A stretch of DNA of 64,000 nt, taken from CAYQJS01 sp964417895 (GTDB lineage: Bacteria > Chloroflexota > UBA6077 > SHYK01). Within the stretch, counting starts at the first letter, position 1. Each line of letters opens with the position of its first letter. The notes beneath the pieces are model-generated. The model was not told where the DNA came from. It worked only from the letters and a program-made list of their open reading frames with translations, and ran no database searches. A program made the position numbers and the translations under genes. Shown one piece after another: positions 40,528-49,736 of this stretch. The stretch covers positions 10,865 through 74,864 of the forward strand of contig CAYQJS010000023.1 of the NCBI GenBank assembly GCA_964417895.1. Direction: 5' to 3'.

Positions 40528-41633
40528 AGGCGGTCGCTGTCCATCCGGGACAGCCAAACTCCATGCACCTGACGGACATCCCCATGCCCAGCCTCGACGA
40601 GGTGTCCGACGGCCATGGCGTCCTCGTCAAAGTGCTCAGGGTCGGTGTGGACGGCACCGACAAAGAGATCAACGACGCCGAGTACGGACAGGCGCCGGTC
40701 GGCTCCGACTTCCTCGTCGTGGGCCACGAGAGCTTCGGGCAAGTGGTCGCGGTCGGCTCCAACGTTCCGAGCACGATCCGCCCCGGCTCCTACGTGGTCG
40801 CCAGCGTCCGGCGCCGCGGTCACAGTGCGTACGACGACATCGGACTACAGGACGTGACGACCGACGACGAGTACTACGAGCGGGGCATCAACCTGTGCCA
40901 CGGGTATCTCACCGAGTACTACGTGGACCACGACCGCTACATCGTCCCACTCCCCGACACGCTGAAGGACGTAGGCGTCCTTTTGGAGCCCACCTCGGTC
41001 TCCCAGAAGGGGCTCAACCAGGGGTACGAAGTACAGCGGCGGCTGAAGATCTGGGAGCCTCGCCGGGGAGCGGTGCTCGGCGCGGGCACCATCGGCCTGC
41101 TGGCGGCCATGGCTATGCGGCTGCGCGGGCTGGACGTGACCTGCTTCTCGCGCAGGAAGGCGCCGTACCTGAACAGTGATCTCATCGAGGAGCTGGGCGG
41201 CCACTACGTGAGCTCGAGCGAGCGCTCGCTCCAGGATGCCAGCGCCGCGTACGGCCCGTTCGACATCATCCTGGATGCCACCGGCTTCAGTCCGCTGGTC
41301 TTCGAGGCGGCGGAAGTGTTGGGCAAGAACGGCGTCCTCGTGCTCGCCAGTGTTACCGGAGGCGAACGGAAGGTCGAGGTCAACGCCGACAAGATCAACC
41401 AGGGGTTCGTCCTGGGGAATAAGCTCATGCTCGGGACGGTGAACGCGTCCCGCGCGGACTTTCTGAGTGGAGTGACAGACTTGATCAAGGCAGAGGCGCT
41501 GTTCCCAGGGTGGCTGAAGAAGCTGCTGACGACCCCGGTCTATGGGCTCGAGCGCTACGAGGAGATGCTCCGCCATCTGACGGAGAACCGCGAGGCGATC
41601 AAGGTCTACGTCGAGGTCCAGAACGGAAGCTAA
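40524..41633 (+). CDS. archaeal-type glucose 1-dehydrogenase (zinc MDR family)
   Basis: The protein has 369 residues from the second GTG, giving the family start 'MKAVAVHPGQ'. The catalytic zinc site looks like Asp43 ('VDGTDKEI') and His68 ('VVGHESFG'), as in haloarchaeal enzymes; other members use Cys at the first place. The cofactor motif is 'GAGTIGLLAAMAMRL'. The cysteines of the structural zinc lobe are missing around residues 90-120. The reaction is oxidation of glucose or a related aldose to the lactone with NAD(P)+. It is translationally coupled to the micro-ORF and hydrolase, and followed by a sugar-polymer glycosidase. Confidence 0.83.
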   Translation: MKAVAVHPGQPNSMHLTDIPMPSLDEVSDGHGVLVKVLRVGVDGTDKEINDAEYGQAPVGSDFLVVGHESFGQVVAVGSNVPSTIRPGSYVVASVRRRGHSAYDDIGLQDVTTDDEYYERGINLCHGYLTEYYVDHDRYIVPLPDTLKDVGVLLEPTSVSQKGLNQGYEVQRRLKIWEPRRGAVLGAGTIGLLAAMAMRLRGLDVTCFSRRKAPYLNSDLIEELGGHYVSSSERSLQDASAAYGPFDIILDATGFSPLVFEAAEVLGKNGVLVLASVTGGERKVEVNADKINQGFVLGNKLMLGTVNASRADFLSGVTDLIKAEALFPGWLKKLLTTPVYGLERYEEMLRHLTENREAIKVYVEVQNGS

Positions 41634-41659
41634 CCGCTGCCGTCAGGGCGCCCAGTCCC

Positions 41660-41760
41660 TGTCATCCTGAGCGGAGCGAAGGATCTGAAGGCGGGTACTG
41701 GTGAGATGGCCACGGGACGATACCCGACTTCAGATTCTTCGCCTACGGCTCAGAATGACA
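41660..41760. repeat. 101-bp MITE-like inverted repeat
   Basis: Terminal arms of about 38 bases (TGTCATCCTGAG... and ...CTCAGAATGACA) are near-perfect complements, ending in CGGGTA/TACCCG next to a short centre. No open frame inside. The TGTCATCCTGAGCG...GAAGGATCT word is a dispersed repeat known from many bacterial genomes. It sits between the dehydrogenase and glycosidase genes. Confidence 0.85.
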
Positions 41761-41785
41761 GTTATGGTGCAAATGGAGGTTGAAA

Positions 41786-43963
41786 ATGTCAGTCGAAGTC
41801 AGCGTTGGCCCGCCAGTTCTAACCATCAACCAGGGCAGCACCTTCATGGTGACGGATCTCAGCGGCGAGATCGCCGCCGATAGCGAGCAGGGCGTCTTCG
41901 CCGCGGACACGCGCTTCGTGAGCTACTGGGGCGTGTACGCGAATGGTGAGCCGTGGGAGCGGCTCACATCGAGCCCGACCAGCTATTACGCGGCCAACGT
42001 CCACCTGACCAATCGCGCGTTCAGCACGGAGGACGGTGGCGTCCCAGGGGGGACGCTCGAGCTCACGATCGGGCGGGCGGCTGGAGAGGGGATCCACGAG
42101 GACCTCGACGTCACGAACTTCACCCTGAAGCCAATCCGCTTCAACCTGGAGATCGCGCTCCGCTCCGACTTCGCCGACCTCTTCGAAGTGAAGTCCCACA
42201 AGTTCGTTCGGCGAGGTCGCGTCACTACAGATTGGAGCGAGGAGCGCGGAGAGCTGCAGACCTCCTACCTCAATGGCGACTTCATCCGACGGTTTGTCTA
42301 CCGGCCCATCAACAGCGCCTCGCCGCCGAGGTTCGCGAACGGTCGTGTCACCTTCGAGATCGAGCTGGCGCCGGGGGCTTCATGGCATTCGTGCTTTGAA
42401 TACGTGCTGGATCTGGGCACTCGCGTCTGCAACCCCGTTCGCAGGTGTGGCGACGCTTGCGGCGAGTCCCAGGATACGCGAGAGGATGAGCTGCAGCGCG
42501 ATTGGGAGGCCTGCGCCACGAAGGTCACCACCGCCAATGAGGACGTCTATCGGCTGTATCGGCAGTCAGTCGAAGACATGGGGGCGCTGCGCATATACGA
42601 CCACGATTTTGCGCCTGACGTGTGGTTGCCGGCGGCGGGTGTGCCGTGGTTCGTCACCATCTTCGGCCGCGACAGCCTCATCGTCAGCCTCCAGAACATG
42701 ATGGTCCACGCCGGCTTCGCGCGCGGGGCCCTCAAGAAGCTGGCCGAGCTTCAAGCGACCGGGATTGACGATTATCGCGACGCCGAGCCAGGGAAGATCG
42801 CCCACGAAATCCGGTTCGGCGAGCTGGCCCATCTGAAGAAAGTCCCTCACACGCCCTACTACGGTACGGCCGACGCTACGCCGCTCTACTTGATCACCCT
42901 CCACGAGGCCTGGAAGTGGCTGGGCGACGACGACCTGCTGCGGGAGTATCGGGACGTCGCCGAGCGCTGCCTCGAGTGGATCGACCGCTACGGCGATCTG
43001 GATGGCGACGGTTTCCAGGAGTACAAGACGCGCTCAACGCTCGGCTACGAGAACGTCGGCTGGAAAGACGCCGAAGACGCCGTCGTCTACCCGGATGGCA
43101 GCCAGGTGAAGCAGCCCAAGGCCTTGTGCGAGCTCCAGGGCTACGTCTTCGACGCGTGGATGCGTATGGCGGAGGTATTCGATACCCTCCATGAACCCGA
43201 GCGGGCGCGGGCCCTCCGGGCGAAGGCTGTTGACCTCCAGGAGCGCTTCGAGGCTCGCTTCTGGTGCGAGGAGGTCGGGTTTTACGCCTTCACGCTTGAT
43301 CCGGATAAGAAGGCGGTCCCGACCATTGCATCCAACGCTGGGCACTGCCTCTGGAGTGGCATCGCCCGCCCCGATCGTGCAGCGCGCGTGGTGGCCCGTA
43401 TGCTGGAGCCGGACATGTGGAGTGGCTGGGGGATCCGCACCCTCTCGGCGCGCAACCCGGCCTACAACCCGTTCTCGTACCAGCTGGGCTCGGTCTGGCC
43501 CCACGACAATGGCATCATCGCTCTCGGCTTCAAACGCTACGGGCACGCGGCGGAGGCGGCGCGAGTGGCTCGAGACATCTCCGAAGCGGCCAGCTGCTTC
43601 GTGAGCTACCGGCTTCCGGAGCTCTACGCGGGCATCGAGCGGCGCCCGCGCAGCTTTCCGGTGCAATACCGTGGAGCCAACGTGCCCCAGGCCTGGGCGG
43701 CGGGCTCCATCTTCCACTTCCTTCAGGCGATCCTGGGGATCCAGGCCGACGCCCCAAAGGGGCAGCTCCACCTCGATCCCGTGCTCCCGCACTGGCTTCC
43801 GGACATCACACTGCGGGGTCTGGCCGTGGGCGGCGCGTCGCTCGACCTGCGATTCTGGCGCGACGGCGAGCAGACGCGGTGGGAAGTCCTCTCCCATGCG
43901 GGGGACACGATCGACGTTGTGCAGAAGTCGTGGCACCCGTGGGCGGCGGCCGTGCCGAGCTGA
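41786..43963 (+). CDS. glycogen debranching-like amylo-alpha-1,6-glucosidase
   Basis: The 725-residue protein starts at an ATG with GGAGG 6 bases upstream. The N-terminal beta-rich domain (residues about 10-230) has the pattern 'TFMVTDLSGEIAADSEQGVFAADTRFVS' of GDE-N-type domains. The rest is an (alpha/alpha)6 barrel with 'LPAAGVPWFVTIFGRDSLI', 'DLDGDGFQEYKTR', 'QGYVFDAWMRMAEVF' and 'NPFSYQLGSVWPHDNGIIALG'. Acidic residues in these motifs are the likely catalytic acids. The family acts on branched alpha-glucans or related sugars, probably in the cytoplasm as no signal peptide is visible. Confidence 0.88.
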   Translation: MSVEVSVGPPVLTINQGSTFMVTDLSGEIAADSEQGVFAADTRFVSYWGVYANGEPWERLTSSPTSYYAANVHLTNRAFSTEDGGVPGGTLELTIGRAAGEGIHEDLDVTNFTLKPIRFNLEIALRSDFADLFEVKSHKFVRRGRVTTDWSEERGELQTSYLNGDFIRRFVYRPINSASPPRFANGRVTFEIELAPGASWHSCFEYVLDLGTRVCNPVRRCGDACGESQDTREDELQRDWEACATKVTTANEDVYRLYRQSVEDMGALRIYDHDFAPDVWLPAAGVPWFVTIFGRDSLIVSLQNMMVHAGFARGALKKLAELQATGIDDYRDAEPGKIAHEIRFGELAHLKKVPHTPYYGTADATPLYLITLHEAWKWLGDDDLLREYRDVAERCLEWIDRYGDLDGDGFQEYKTRSTLGYENVGWKDAEDAVVYPDGSQVKQPKALCELQGYVFDAWMRMAEVFDTLHEPERARALRAKAVDLQERFEARFWCEEVGFYAFTLDPDKKAVPTIASNAGHCLWSGIARPDRAARVVARMLEPDMWSGWGIRTLSARNPAYNPFSYQLGSVWPHDNGIIALGFKRYGHAAEAARVARDISEAASCFVSYRLPELYAGIERRPRSFPVQYRGANVPQAWAAGSIFHFLQAILGIQADAPKGQLHLDPVLPHWLPDITLRGLAVGGASLDLRFWRDGEQTRWEVLSHAGDTIDVVQKSWHPWAAAVPS

Positions 43964-44025
43964 GTTGCCATGCGTCTCGCGGCGCGCCACAGGGAGATGA
44001 AATCCGCTCATGGTGAGCCGAGAGC

Positions 44026-44110
44026 CTGCCCTGAGCGAAGCCGAAGGGAACCATGAGCCCCACGTTTGCGCGATTCCGGGTCCGTCCTTCGACAGGCTCA
44101 GGACGAGCGG
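44026..44110. repeat. CCTGAGC / GCTCAGG dispersed-word inverted repeat
   Basis: CCTGCCCTGAGCGAAGCCGAAG on the left faces CCTTCGACAGGCTCAGGACG on the right, forming an imperfect dyad upstream of the flavoprotein gene. The same word is nested in repeats at 18945 and 20486. It is not counted as coding because the chosen start of the next gene lies after it. Confidence 0.7.
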
Positions 44111-44141
44111 CATTTTCATGACAGCAGGAGGGAGATCCGCG

Positions 44142-45536
44142 ATGAGGGAGGACCATCGCTACGACGCCATCATCATCGGGTCCGGCCAGGGGGGTGGCCC
44201 CCTGGCCATGGCCCTCGCAAAGGCCGGCCGGAAGACGGGTCTCGTCGAGCGCGAGCACGTCGGGGGCACCTGCATCAACGAAGGTTGCACCCCGACGAAA
44301 ACCATGGTGGCGAGCGCCCGAGCCGCCTACCTGGCGCGGCGAGCCTCCGACTACGGCGTGCACACCGGGCCTGTCTCGGTAGACCTCGCAGAAGTGCGCG
44401 AGCGGAAGCGGGCCATCGTCCAACGGTTCCGCAGCGGCGACCAGCGCCGCATTCAACGAGACGGCGTCGACCTCCTCATGGGGGAGGCGCGCTTTCTCGA
44501 TGCGAGCTCCCTCCAGGTACGTCTGAACGAGGGGGAAACGAAAGACCTGGCGGCGGACACCATCGTCATCAATACGGGCGCGCGGCCCTCGTCGCCGCCG
44601 ATCGACGGGCTGGACCTCGTGCCAACGCTCAACTCGACGTCCGTCATGGAGCTGGACACGGTGCCTGAGCATTTGCTCGTCATCGGCGGGGGCTACGTCG
44701 GCGTCGAGTTCGGGCAGATGTTTCGACGCTTCGGGAGCCGGGTCACCATTGTGGAGCGTGGTTCGCAGCTCCTGGGGCGGGAGGACGCGGACGTCGCCGA
44801 GGCCGTGGCGGCGATCCTGCGCGAGGACGGCATCGGTGTGTTGCTGAATACAGAGACGGTGCGCGCTGAGCGTGGGGAATGGAACGGCAAGGTCCGACTT
44901 ACCGTGCGAACGCAGGAGGGCGAGCAGGCGCTGGCCGGATCGCATCTGCTCGTCGCCGCCGGCCGGGTGCCCAACACGGAGGTGCTCGGCCTCTCGACGG
45001 CCGGTGTCGAGACCGACGGGCGCGGAAACGTGCGCGTCAACGACCGCCTGGAGACGAACGTGCCCGGTGTGTATGCCATGGGCGACGTGACCGGGGGCCC
45101 TGCCTTCACCCACATCTCCTACGACGACTTTCGGATCCTCAACACCAACCTGCTCGGCAAGGGTGGGGCCAGCACCAAGAATCGGCTCGTACCCTATACC
45201 GTCTTCATCGACCCGCAGCTCGGCCGCGTCGGCCTGAGCGAGGAGGAGGCCCGTAAGCAAGGGCGCAACGTCCGCGTCGCCAGCATGCCCATGAGCTGGG
45301 TGGCGCGGGCCCTGGAGGTCGGCGAGGCGCGGGGGCTCATGAAGGCCATCGTGGATGCTGACACGGGCGAAATCCTCGGTGGAGCCGTGCTGGGGATCGA
45401 GGGCGGCGAGCTCATGGCGATGATCGAGATCGCCATGCTCGGGCATCTGCCCTACACCGTGCTCCGTGATGCCATCTTTGCCCACCCGACTCTGGCCGAG
45501 TCTCTGAACAACCTCTTTGGCACGTTGGATCAGTGA
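44142..45536 (+). CDS. mercuric-reductase-like FAD disulfide oxidoreductase
   Basis: The 464-residue protein starts at an ATG with AGGAGGGAG upstream; a longer frame from 44010 runs through repeat DNA. The FAD motif is 'IIIGSGQGGGPLA' and the redox disulfide is Cys-x4-Cys in 'GGTCINEGCTPTK'. The NAD(P) motif is 'VIGGGYVGVEFGQMF', the second FAD motif is 'VYAMGDVTGGPAF', and the dimer interface ends with 'FAHPTLAESL'. It lacks the extra C-terminal Cys pair of true mercuric reductase, so mercury reduction is unlikely. The substrate is unknown. A truncated second copy of its C-terminus lies at 53018-53376. Confidence 0.85.
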   Translation: MREDHRYDAIIIGSGQGGGPLAMALAKAGRKTGLVEREHVGGTCINEGCTPTKTMVASARAAYLARRASDYGVHTGPVSVDLAEVRERKRAIVQRFRSGDQRRIQRDGVDLLMGEARFLDASSLQVRLNEGETKDLAADTIVINTGARPSSPPIDGLDLVPTLNSTSVMELDTVPEHLLVIGGGYVGVEFGQMFRRFGSRVTIVERGSQLLGREDADVAEAVAAILREDGIGVLLNTETVRAERGEWNGKVRLTVRTQEGEQALAGSHLLVAAGRVPNTEVLGLSTAGVETDGRGNVRVNDRLETNVPGVYAMGDVTGGPAFTHISYDDFRILNTNLLGKGGASTKNRLVPYTVFIDPQLGRVGLSEEEARKQGRNVRVASMPMSWVARALEVGEARGLMKAIVDADTGEILGGAVLGIEGGELMAMIEIAMLGHLPYTVLRDAIFAHPTLAESLNNLFGTLDQ

Positions 45537-45776
45537 GAGGGGTATCCAGGGGGTCTGGGGACCGCAGCCCCCAGAGGTCGGCAGCCAGATCGGCGTGGGC
45601 GGAGCCTGACGCGGTTCTCAGGAGCCGGTGGAGTCGACGGGCGAGATCAGTTGCTCCCTCGAAGCCGAACACCCCAAGCGGGACGAATGGCGCGTGCGGC
45701 ATGGTGCAAACGTGCTGTCGTACTATTTGAAAAGTGGTTCTGTTCTGTAGCTTGAGATCAGGCGGGGATCATCGGT

Positions 45777-46592
45777 ATGCAGGTTCGGGTGGTCGGAGCC
45801 CATAATCTCGAGACGCGGGATACCCGCCACACTTGCTTTCTGATCGACGGTACCGTCGCAATTGACGCTGGCAGCCTGGCGGCGGCGCTGGACGACGAGC
45901 AGCGGGCTCGCCTGTCGGCTGTTCTCGCCACCCACATGCATTTCGATCACACGCGCGATATCCCGACGTTGGCCCTCGCCGCACACGAGATGGGCCGGCA
46001 GTTGAGCGTCTACTCGCTTCCCTCAACGCTGGAGGGTGTCCGCCGGCACCTGTTAGATGGGGAGGTGTATCCAGATCTGACCCGCCCTCTCAACGGTGCG
46101 CCAGCCGCGTGCCGATTTGAGGAGATTGCTCCAGGTGCACCTTTCGCGGTGGGGGCTCTCCAGGTTTCGGCTTTGCCGGTGGTCCACACAGTGCCATCCG
46201 TCGGTTTCATTCTCTGGGAGCAGCGCGGGGACTGCATAGCTATCTCGGGCGATACCAGCGGCGGACTGGCAGGCTTCTTCTCCCACGAGCCCAAGCCCCA
46301 GGTGCTGTTCGTGGAAGTGACCTTTCCCAACCGCCTCGACCACCGGGCTCGCGTCACTGGGCATCTGACGCCGACAACCTTGGCCAAGGAAGTACAGGCG
46401 GCACAGGCGAGGGGCCTGCCTGTGCCGCGGATCGTCGCCGTCCACATCGGATACTTCTTCCGCCATGAGATCCTGGCAGAGCTCGCACAGCTCCCTGCGA
46501 ACGCGGGAGTGGATGTGACGGTAGGCCACGAGGAGATGCAGATCGACACACGGTCCAGCCAGCTCGTCCTCAGCCGTGGAGTCGCAACGTGA
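45777..46592 (+). CDS. metallo-beta-lactamase-fold phosphodiesterase-like hydrolase
   Basis: The 271-residue protein has the MBL metal motif His-x-His-x-Asp-His in 'THMHFDHTRDIP', 'ISGDTSG' for a bridging Asp, and late histidines in 'VTGHLTP' and 'VAVHIGYFF'. The size and motif resemble class II cyclic-nucleotide phosphodiesterases and RNase Z-like enzymes. Its stop overlaps the next gene by 4 bases (GTGA). Next to a cyclic-nucleotide-binding kinase and a cyclase, a role in removing cAMP or cGMP is likely but inferred. Confidence 0.75.
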   Translation: MQVRVVGAHNLETRDTRHTCFLIDGTVAIDAGSLAAALDDEQRARLSAVLATHMHFDHTRDIPTLALAAHEMGRQLSVYSLPSTLEGVRRHLLDGEVYPDLTRPLNGAPAACRFEEIAPGAPFAVGALQVSALPVVHTVPSVGFILWEQRGDCIAISGDTSGGLAGFFSHEPKPQVLFVEVTFPNRLDHRARVTGHLTPTTLAKEVQAAQARGLPVPRIVAVHIGYFFRHEILAELAQLPANAGVDVTVGHEEMQIDTRSSQLVLSRGVAT

Positions 46593-48277
46593 GCGGCTCG
46601 ACGGCTGGCACCGCGGAAGCAAGCGCACTGGTGGCCAAACCAATCATCCTGTTCGTGGACGACGATCCTCTGGTTCTGAATACGCTCGAGCGCGATCTGC
46701 GCGCCCACTACCGCGACGACTACCGGTACGTGAAAGCAGGCGGCGGGCGAGAGGCCCTGGACGCAACGCGAAGGCTCAAGGAGCGTGACGAGCCAGTGGC
46801 GCTCTTTATCGTCGACCAGCGAATGCCCGAGATGACCGGGGCCGAGTTCCTGGTCGAAGCCTTGCGGCTGTACCCTCAGACGCGCAGGGTGCTCCTTACG
46901 GCGTACGCGGATACCGAGGTGGCGATCGCAAGCATCAACACGATCGGCCTGGACTACTACTTCCTCAAGCCCTGGCACCCGCCGGAGCAGCGCCTCTACC
47001 CGGTACTTGACGACCTTCTCTCCGACTGGCTGGCGACCGTCGGGGCACCCTTCGGCGGGATCCGCGTGCTGGGCACGCAGTGGTCCAGCAGCTCGCACGT
47101 CGTGAAGGACTTCCTGGCACGCAACCGCATCCCCTACCAGTGGCTGGACATCGAAAAGGATAGCGTTGCTGCAGCGCTGGCGGGAGAGACTTCAGGGAGC
47201 CTGCCGGTCGTGCTTTTTCCCGACGGAAGCAAGCTCATAAACCCCACCACGCGCGACATTGCTCAATGCGTGGGCCTGCGGACGCAGGCCACGCAGCCCC
47301 ATTACGACGTAATCATCATCGGTGGAGGACCCGCTGGATTGGGCGCGTGCGTGTACGCGGTGACAGAGGGTCTGCCCACGGCCATGATCGAGGCTGAAGC
47401 CACCGGTGGACAGGCTGGCTCGAGCTCGCGGATCGAGAACTATCTCGGTTTTCCCGCCGGCATCAGCGGGACGGATCTGGCGCAGCGCGCAGCTGCCCAG
47501 GCGATGCGCTTCGGCGCCGAGATCCTGACCACGCAGAGCGCGAAGAAGGTGCGCGCGGAAGGATCCTCCAGAATCATCGAGCTGAGCGATGGCAGCGAGC
47601 TGAGCTGCCGGGCCCTCATCATCGCCACCGGCATGACGGTCCGGAAGCTCGACGCGCCGGGAGTGGCGAGCCTGGTGGGAGCCGGGATCTACTACGGAGC
47701 CGCGGCAACCGAAGCGGCGAACCACCGGGGCCAGCACGTCGTCGTGGTCGGTGGAGCCAACTCCGCCGGCCAGGGTGCGGTGTTCCTCGCCCGGTACGCC
47801 AGCACCGTCTCCATCCTCAATCGGGCCGATAGCATCGTGAAGGGCATGTCCCACTACCTGGTCGAACAGATCCGCGCCACCAGTAACATCCAGGTATTGG
47901 ATGAGAGCGAAGTGGTGGCCGCCCACGGAACGCAACGCCTGGAGGCGATCACGATTCGACAGCGGGAGGAAGAGCGCACCCTGCCGGCCGGAGCGATGTT
48001 CTTGTTCATCGGCGCCCTGCCGCACAGCGATCTCGTCGACGGAGTCGTAGAGCTGAACCCCGCTGGCTTCATCCTCACCGGACCGGACCTCATCCGCGAG
48101 GGAAAGAAGCCCAAGGGCTGGACCCTCACTCGCGACCCCTATCTTCTGGAGACGAGCGTGCCGGGCGTCTTCGCCGCCGGAGATGTGCGGCAGGGCGCCA
48201 TGCGCCGGGTGGCCGGGGCCGTCGGCGAGGGCGCGGTGGCGATCAGCCTCCTGCAGCAGTATCTGGCTACGGTATGA
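46589..48277 (+). CDS. receiver / thioredoxin-like / thioredoxin-reductase-like flavoprotein fusion
   Basis: The 562-residue protein has a receiver at residues about 12-130, with the phosphoacceptor in 'LFIVDQRMPEM'. A thioredoxin/glutaredoxin-like domain at about 140-220 has Ser residues ('WSSSSH') where the Cys pair would be. A thioredoxin-reductase-like FAD/NAD(P) unit follows from about 235, with 'IIIGGGPAGLGA', 'GGQAGSSSRIENYLGFP', 'VVVGGANSAGQGAV' and 'VFAAGDVR'. The reductase Cys-x2-Cys is replaced by 'YYGAAAT', so no redox disulfide remains in either domain. It starts within the previous gene's stop and its own stop overlaps the next gene (ATGA). It is likely controlled by the adjacent kinase. 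Confidence 0.88.
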   Translation: MSGSTAGTAEASALVAKPIILFVDDDPLVLNTLERDLRAHYRDDYRYVKAGGGREALDATRRLKERDEPVALFIVDQRMPEMTGAEFLVEALRLYPQTRRVLLTAYADTEVAIASINTIGLDYYFLKPWHPPEQRLYPVLDDLLSDWLATVGAPFGGIRVLGTQWSSSSHVVKDFLARNRIPYQWLDIEKDSVAAALAGETSGSLPVVLFPDGSKLINPTTRDIAQCVGLRTQATQPHYDVIIIGGGPAGLGACVYAVTEGLPTAMIEAEATGGQAGSSSRIENYLGFPAGISGTDLAQRAAAQAMRFGAEILTTQSAKKVRAEGSSRIIELSDGSELSCRALIIATGMTVRKLDAPGVASLVGAGIYYGAAATEAANHRGQHVVVVGGANSAGQGAVFLARYASTVSILNRADSIVKGMSHYLVEQIRATSNIQVLDESEVVAAHGTQRLEAITIRQREEERTLPAGAMFLFIGALPHSDLVDGVVELNPAGFILTGPDLIREGKKPKGWTLTRDPYLLETSVPGVFAAGDVRQGAMRRVAGAVGEGAVAISLLQQYLATV

Positions 48278-49671
48278 GTGGCGGTGTGCTTCGGAACGTT
48301 CCCATCTTCGCGGATCTGCCAGACGAAGACATCCACGCGATCTGTCGGTCCTCCGTAGAGGTCCGTCTGGAGCCCGGCCAGCACCTCTTCGCGGAGGGCG
48401 ACCGGGGCGAATCCGCGTACGTCATCAAGGACGGGGAGCTCGAGGTCCTGAAGCACTCTGCTGGGCGAGAGATGCTCCTCGCCGTGCGCACGGCCGGCGA
48501 TGTGATCGGCGAGATGGCGTTGCTGGACGCGTCACCGCGAACGGCCACCGTCCGTGCCCGCACCAGGGCTTCCCTGGTCACCATTCGCAAGGAACAGCTC
48601 GACCGGCTCATGGCCACCAGCATCGCCGCTTCCCAGGCGATGTTCCGGATGGTGCTCGAGCGCTGGAAGGGCACGGAGGCCCGGCTGAAACAAAACGACC
48701 GGATGATTCAGCTGGGGACGCTGACGGCCGGGGTCGCCCATGAGCTGAACAACCCGGCAGCGGCGGTCAAGCGCAGCGCGGAGCAGCTTGCGGACGCAAC
48801 GGTCCGGGCGGCCCAGCTGCAAGCCGGACTCGAAGCCCTGACCCTGCCGCGGGAGGCGTGGGACGCCCTGTGGAGCCTCCAGGAGCGGGCCCGAGCGGCG
48901 GCGAGGTCCCGCACGGCCCTTGACCCCATCGAGCGCAGTGATCGCGAAAGCCAGCTGGGGAAATGGCTCGACGCGCACAGGGTGAACGACGGCTGGGCCA
49001 TCGCGCCAGCGCTCGTCGCCTCTGACATAACCCTTGCCGACCTCGAGGATCTGAGAGAGCGTACCGGGAAGGCGGCGTGTGCCACGGCGCTGTGCTGGTT
49101 AGCGGCGGCCTACAACGTGCACGAGCTCGTGGCGGAGATCAGCGAGGGGGCAAGCCAGATCTCGGAGATCGTGAAGGCCCTCAAGTCCTACAGCTATCTC
49201 GACCAGGCTCCCGTTCAGGAGGTCGACCTCCACGAGGGACTGGAGAACACGCTGATCATGCTGCGCCACAAGCTGCGGGGCGTCACGTTGCGGCGCGAGT
49301 ACGGCGACGATCTGCCCAGGATCCAGGCTTACGGGAGCGAGCTCAATCAAGTCTGGACGAACCTGATCGACAACGCGGCGGACGCTCTGGCTGGCAGCGG
49401 CGAGCTCCGGCTCCGCACGCGTCGCGAGGGCGACCAATGGGTCGTCGTGGAGATCGAGGACAATGGTCCTGGCATCCCGCCCGAGGTCCAACCCCGCATT
49501 TTCGATGCCTTCTTCACGACGAAGCCGCCCGGGCAGGGAACGGGTCTTGGGCTGGAGCTAAGCTACTCCACCGTGGTATTCCGGCACGGAGGCGGTATCA
49601 AGGTCGATTCCGTGCCAGGACGGACCACGTTCACGGTCTCGCTCCCGGTCAATTCCCCCACGGCTGGCTGA
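48274..49671 (+). CDS. cyclic-nucleotide-binding histidine kinase
   Basis: The 465-residue protein has a CRP-type cNMP-binding domain at residues about 5-120; its phosphate-binding cassette is 'GDVIGEMALLDASPRTATV'. A HisKA helix has phosphoacceptor His in 'GVAHELNNPAAAV', and the HATPase domain shows 'NQVWTNLIDNAADAL', 'DNGPGIP' and 'GTGLGLELS'. No transmembrane segment is seen. Its ATG overlaps the stop of the receiver-flavoprotein gene, so the two are translationally coupled. The likely role is to sense cAMP or cGMP and phosphorylate that receiver. Confidence 0.9.
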   Translation: MSGGVLRNVPIFADLPDEDIHAICRSSVEVRLEPGQHLFAEGDRGESAYVIKDGELEVLKHSAGREMLLAVRTAGDVIGEMALLDASPRTATVRARTRASLVTIRKEQLDRLMATSIAASQAMFRMVLERWKGTEARLKQNDRMIQLGTLTAGVAHELNNPAAAVKRSAEQLADATVRAAQLQAGLEALTLPREAWDALWSLQERARAAARSRTALDPIERSDRESQLGKWLDAHRVNDGWAIAPALVASDITLADLEDLRERTGKAACATALCWLAAAYNVHELVAEISEGASQISEIVKALKSYSYLDQAPVQEVDLHEGLENTLIMLRHKLRGVTLRREYGDDLPRIQAYGSELNQVWTNLIDNAADALAGSGELRLRTRREGDQWVVVEIEDNGPGIPPEVQPRIFDAFFTTKPPGQGTGLGLELSYSTVVFRHGGGIKVDSVPGRTTFTVSLPVNSPTAG

Positions 49672-49736
49672 GGCCGATAGGGTGGGGCCTGGCCAAGGAG
49701 TAACGCGCCGTCCGTCGCGTCTGCTATACCAGAGCC

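Noticed and set aside
44010..44141. 44-residue N-terminal extension of the mercuric-reductase-like protein
   Set aside because: The stretch is repeat DNA (CTGAGC/GCTCAGG words), and a better ATG with AGGAGGGAG lies at 44142 next to the FAD motif.
44142..45536. mercuric reductase (merA)
   Set aside because: The N-terminal metal-binding domain and the C-terminal Cys pair are missing and no mer genes are near, so only the general disulfide oxidoreductase family is supported.
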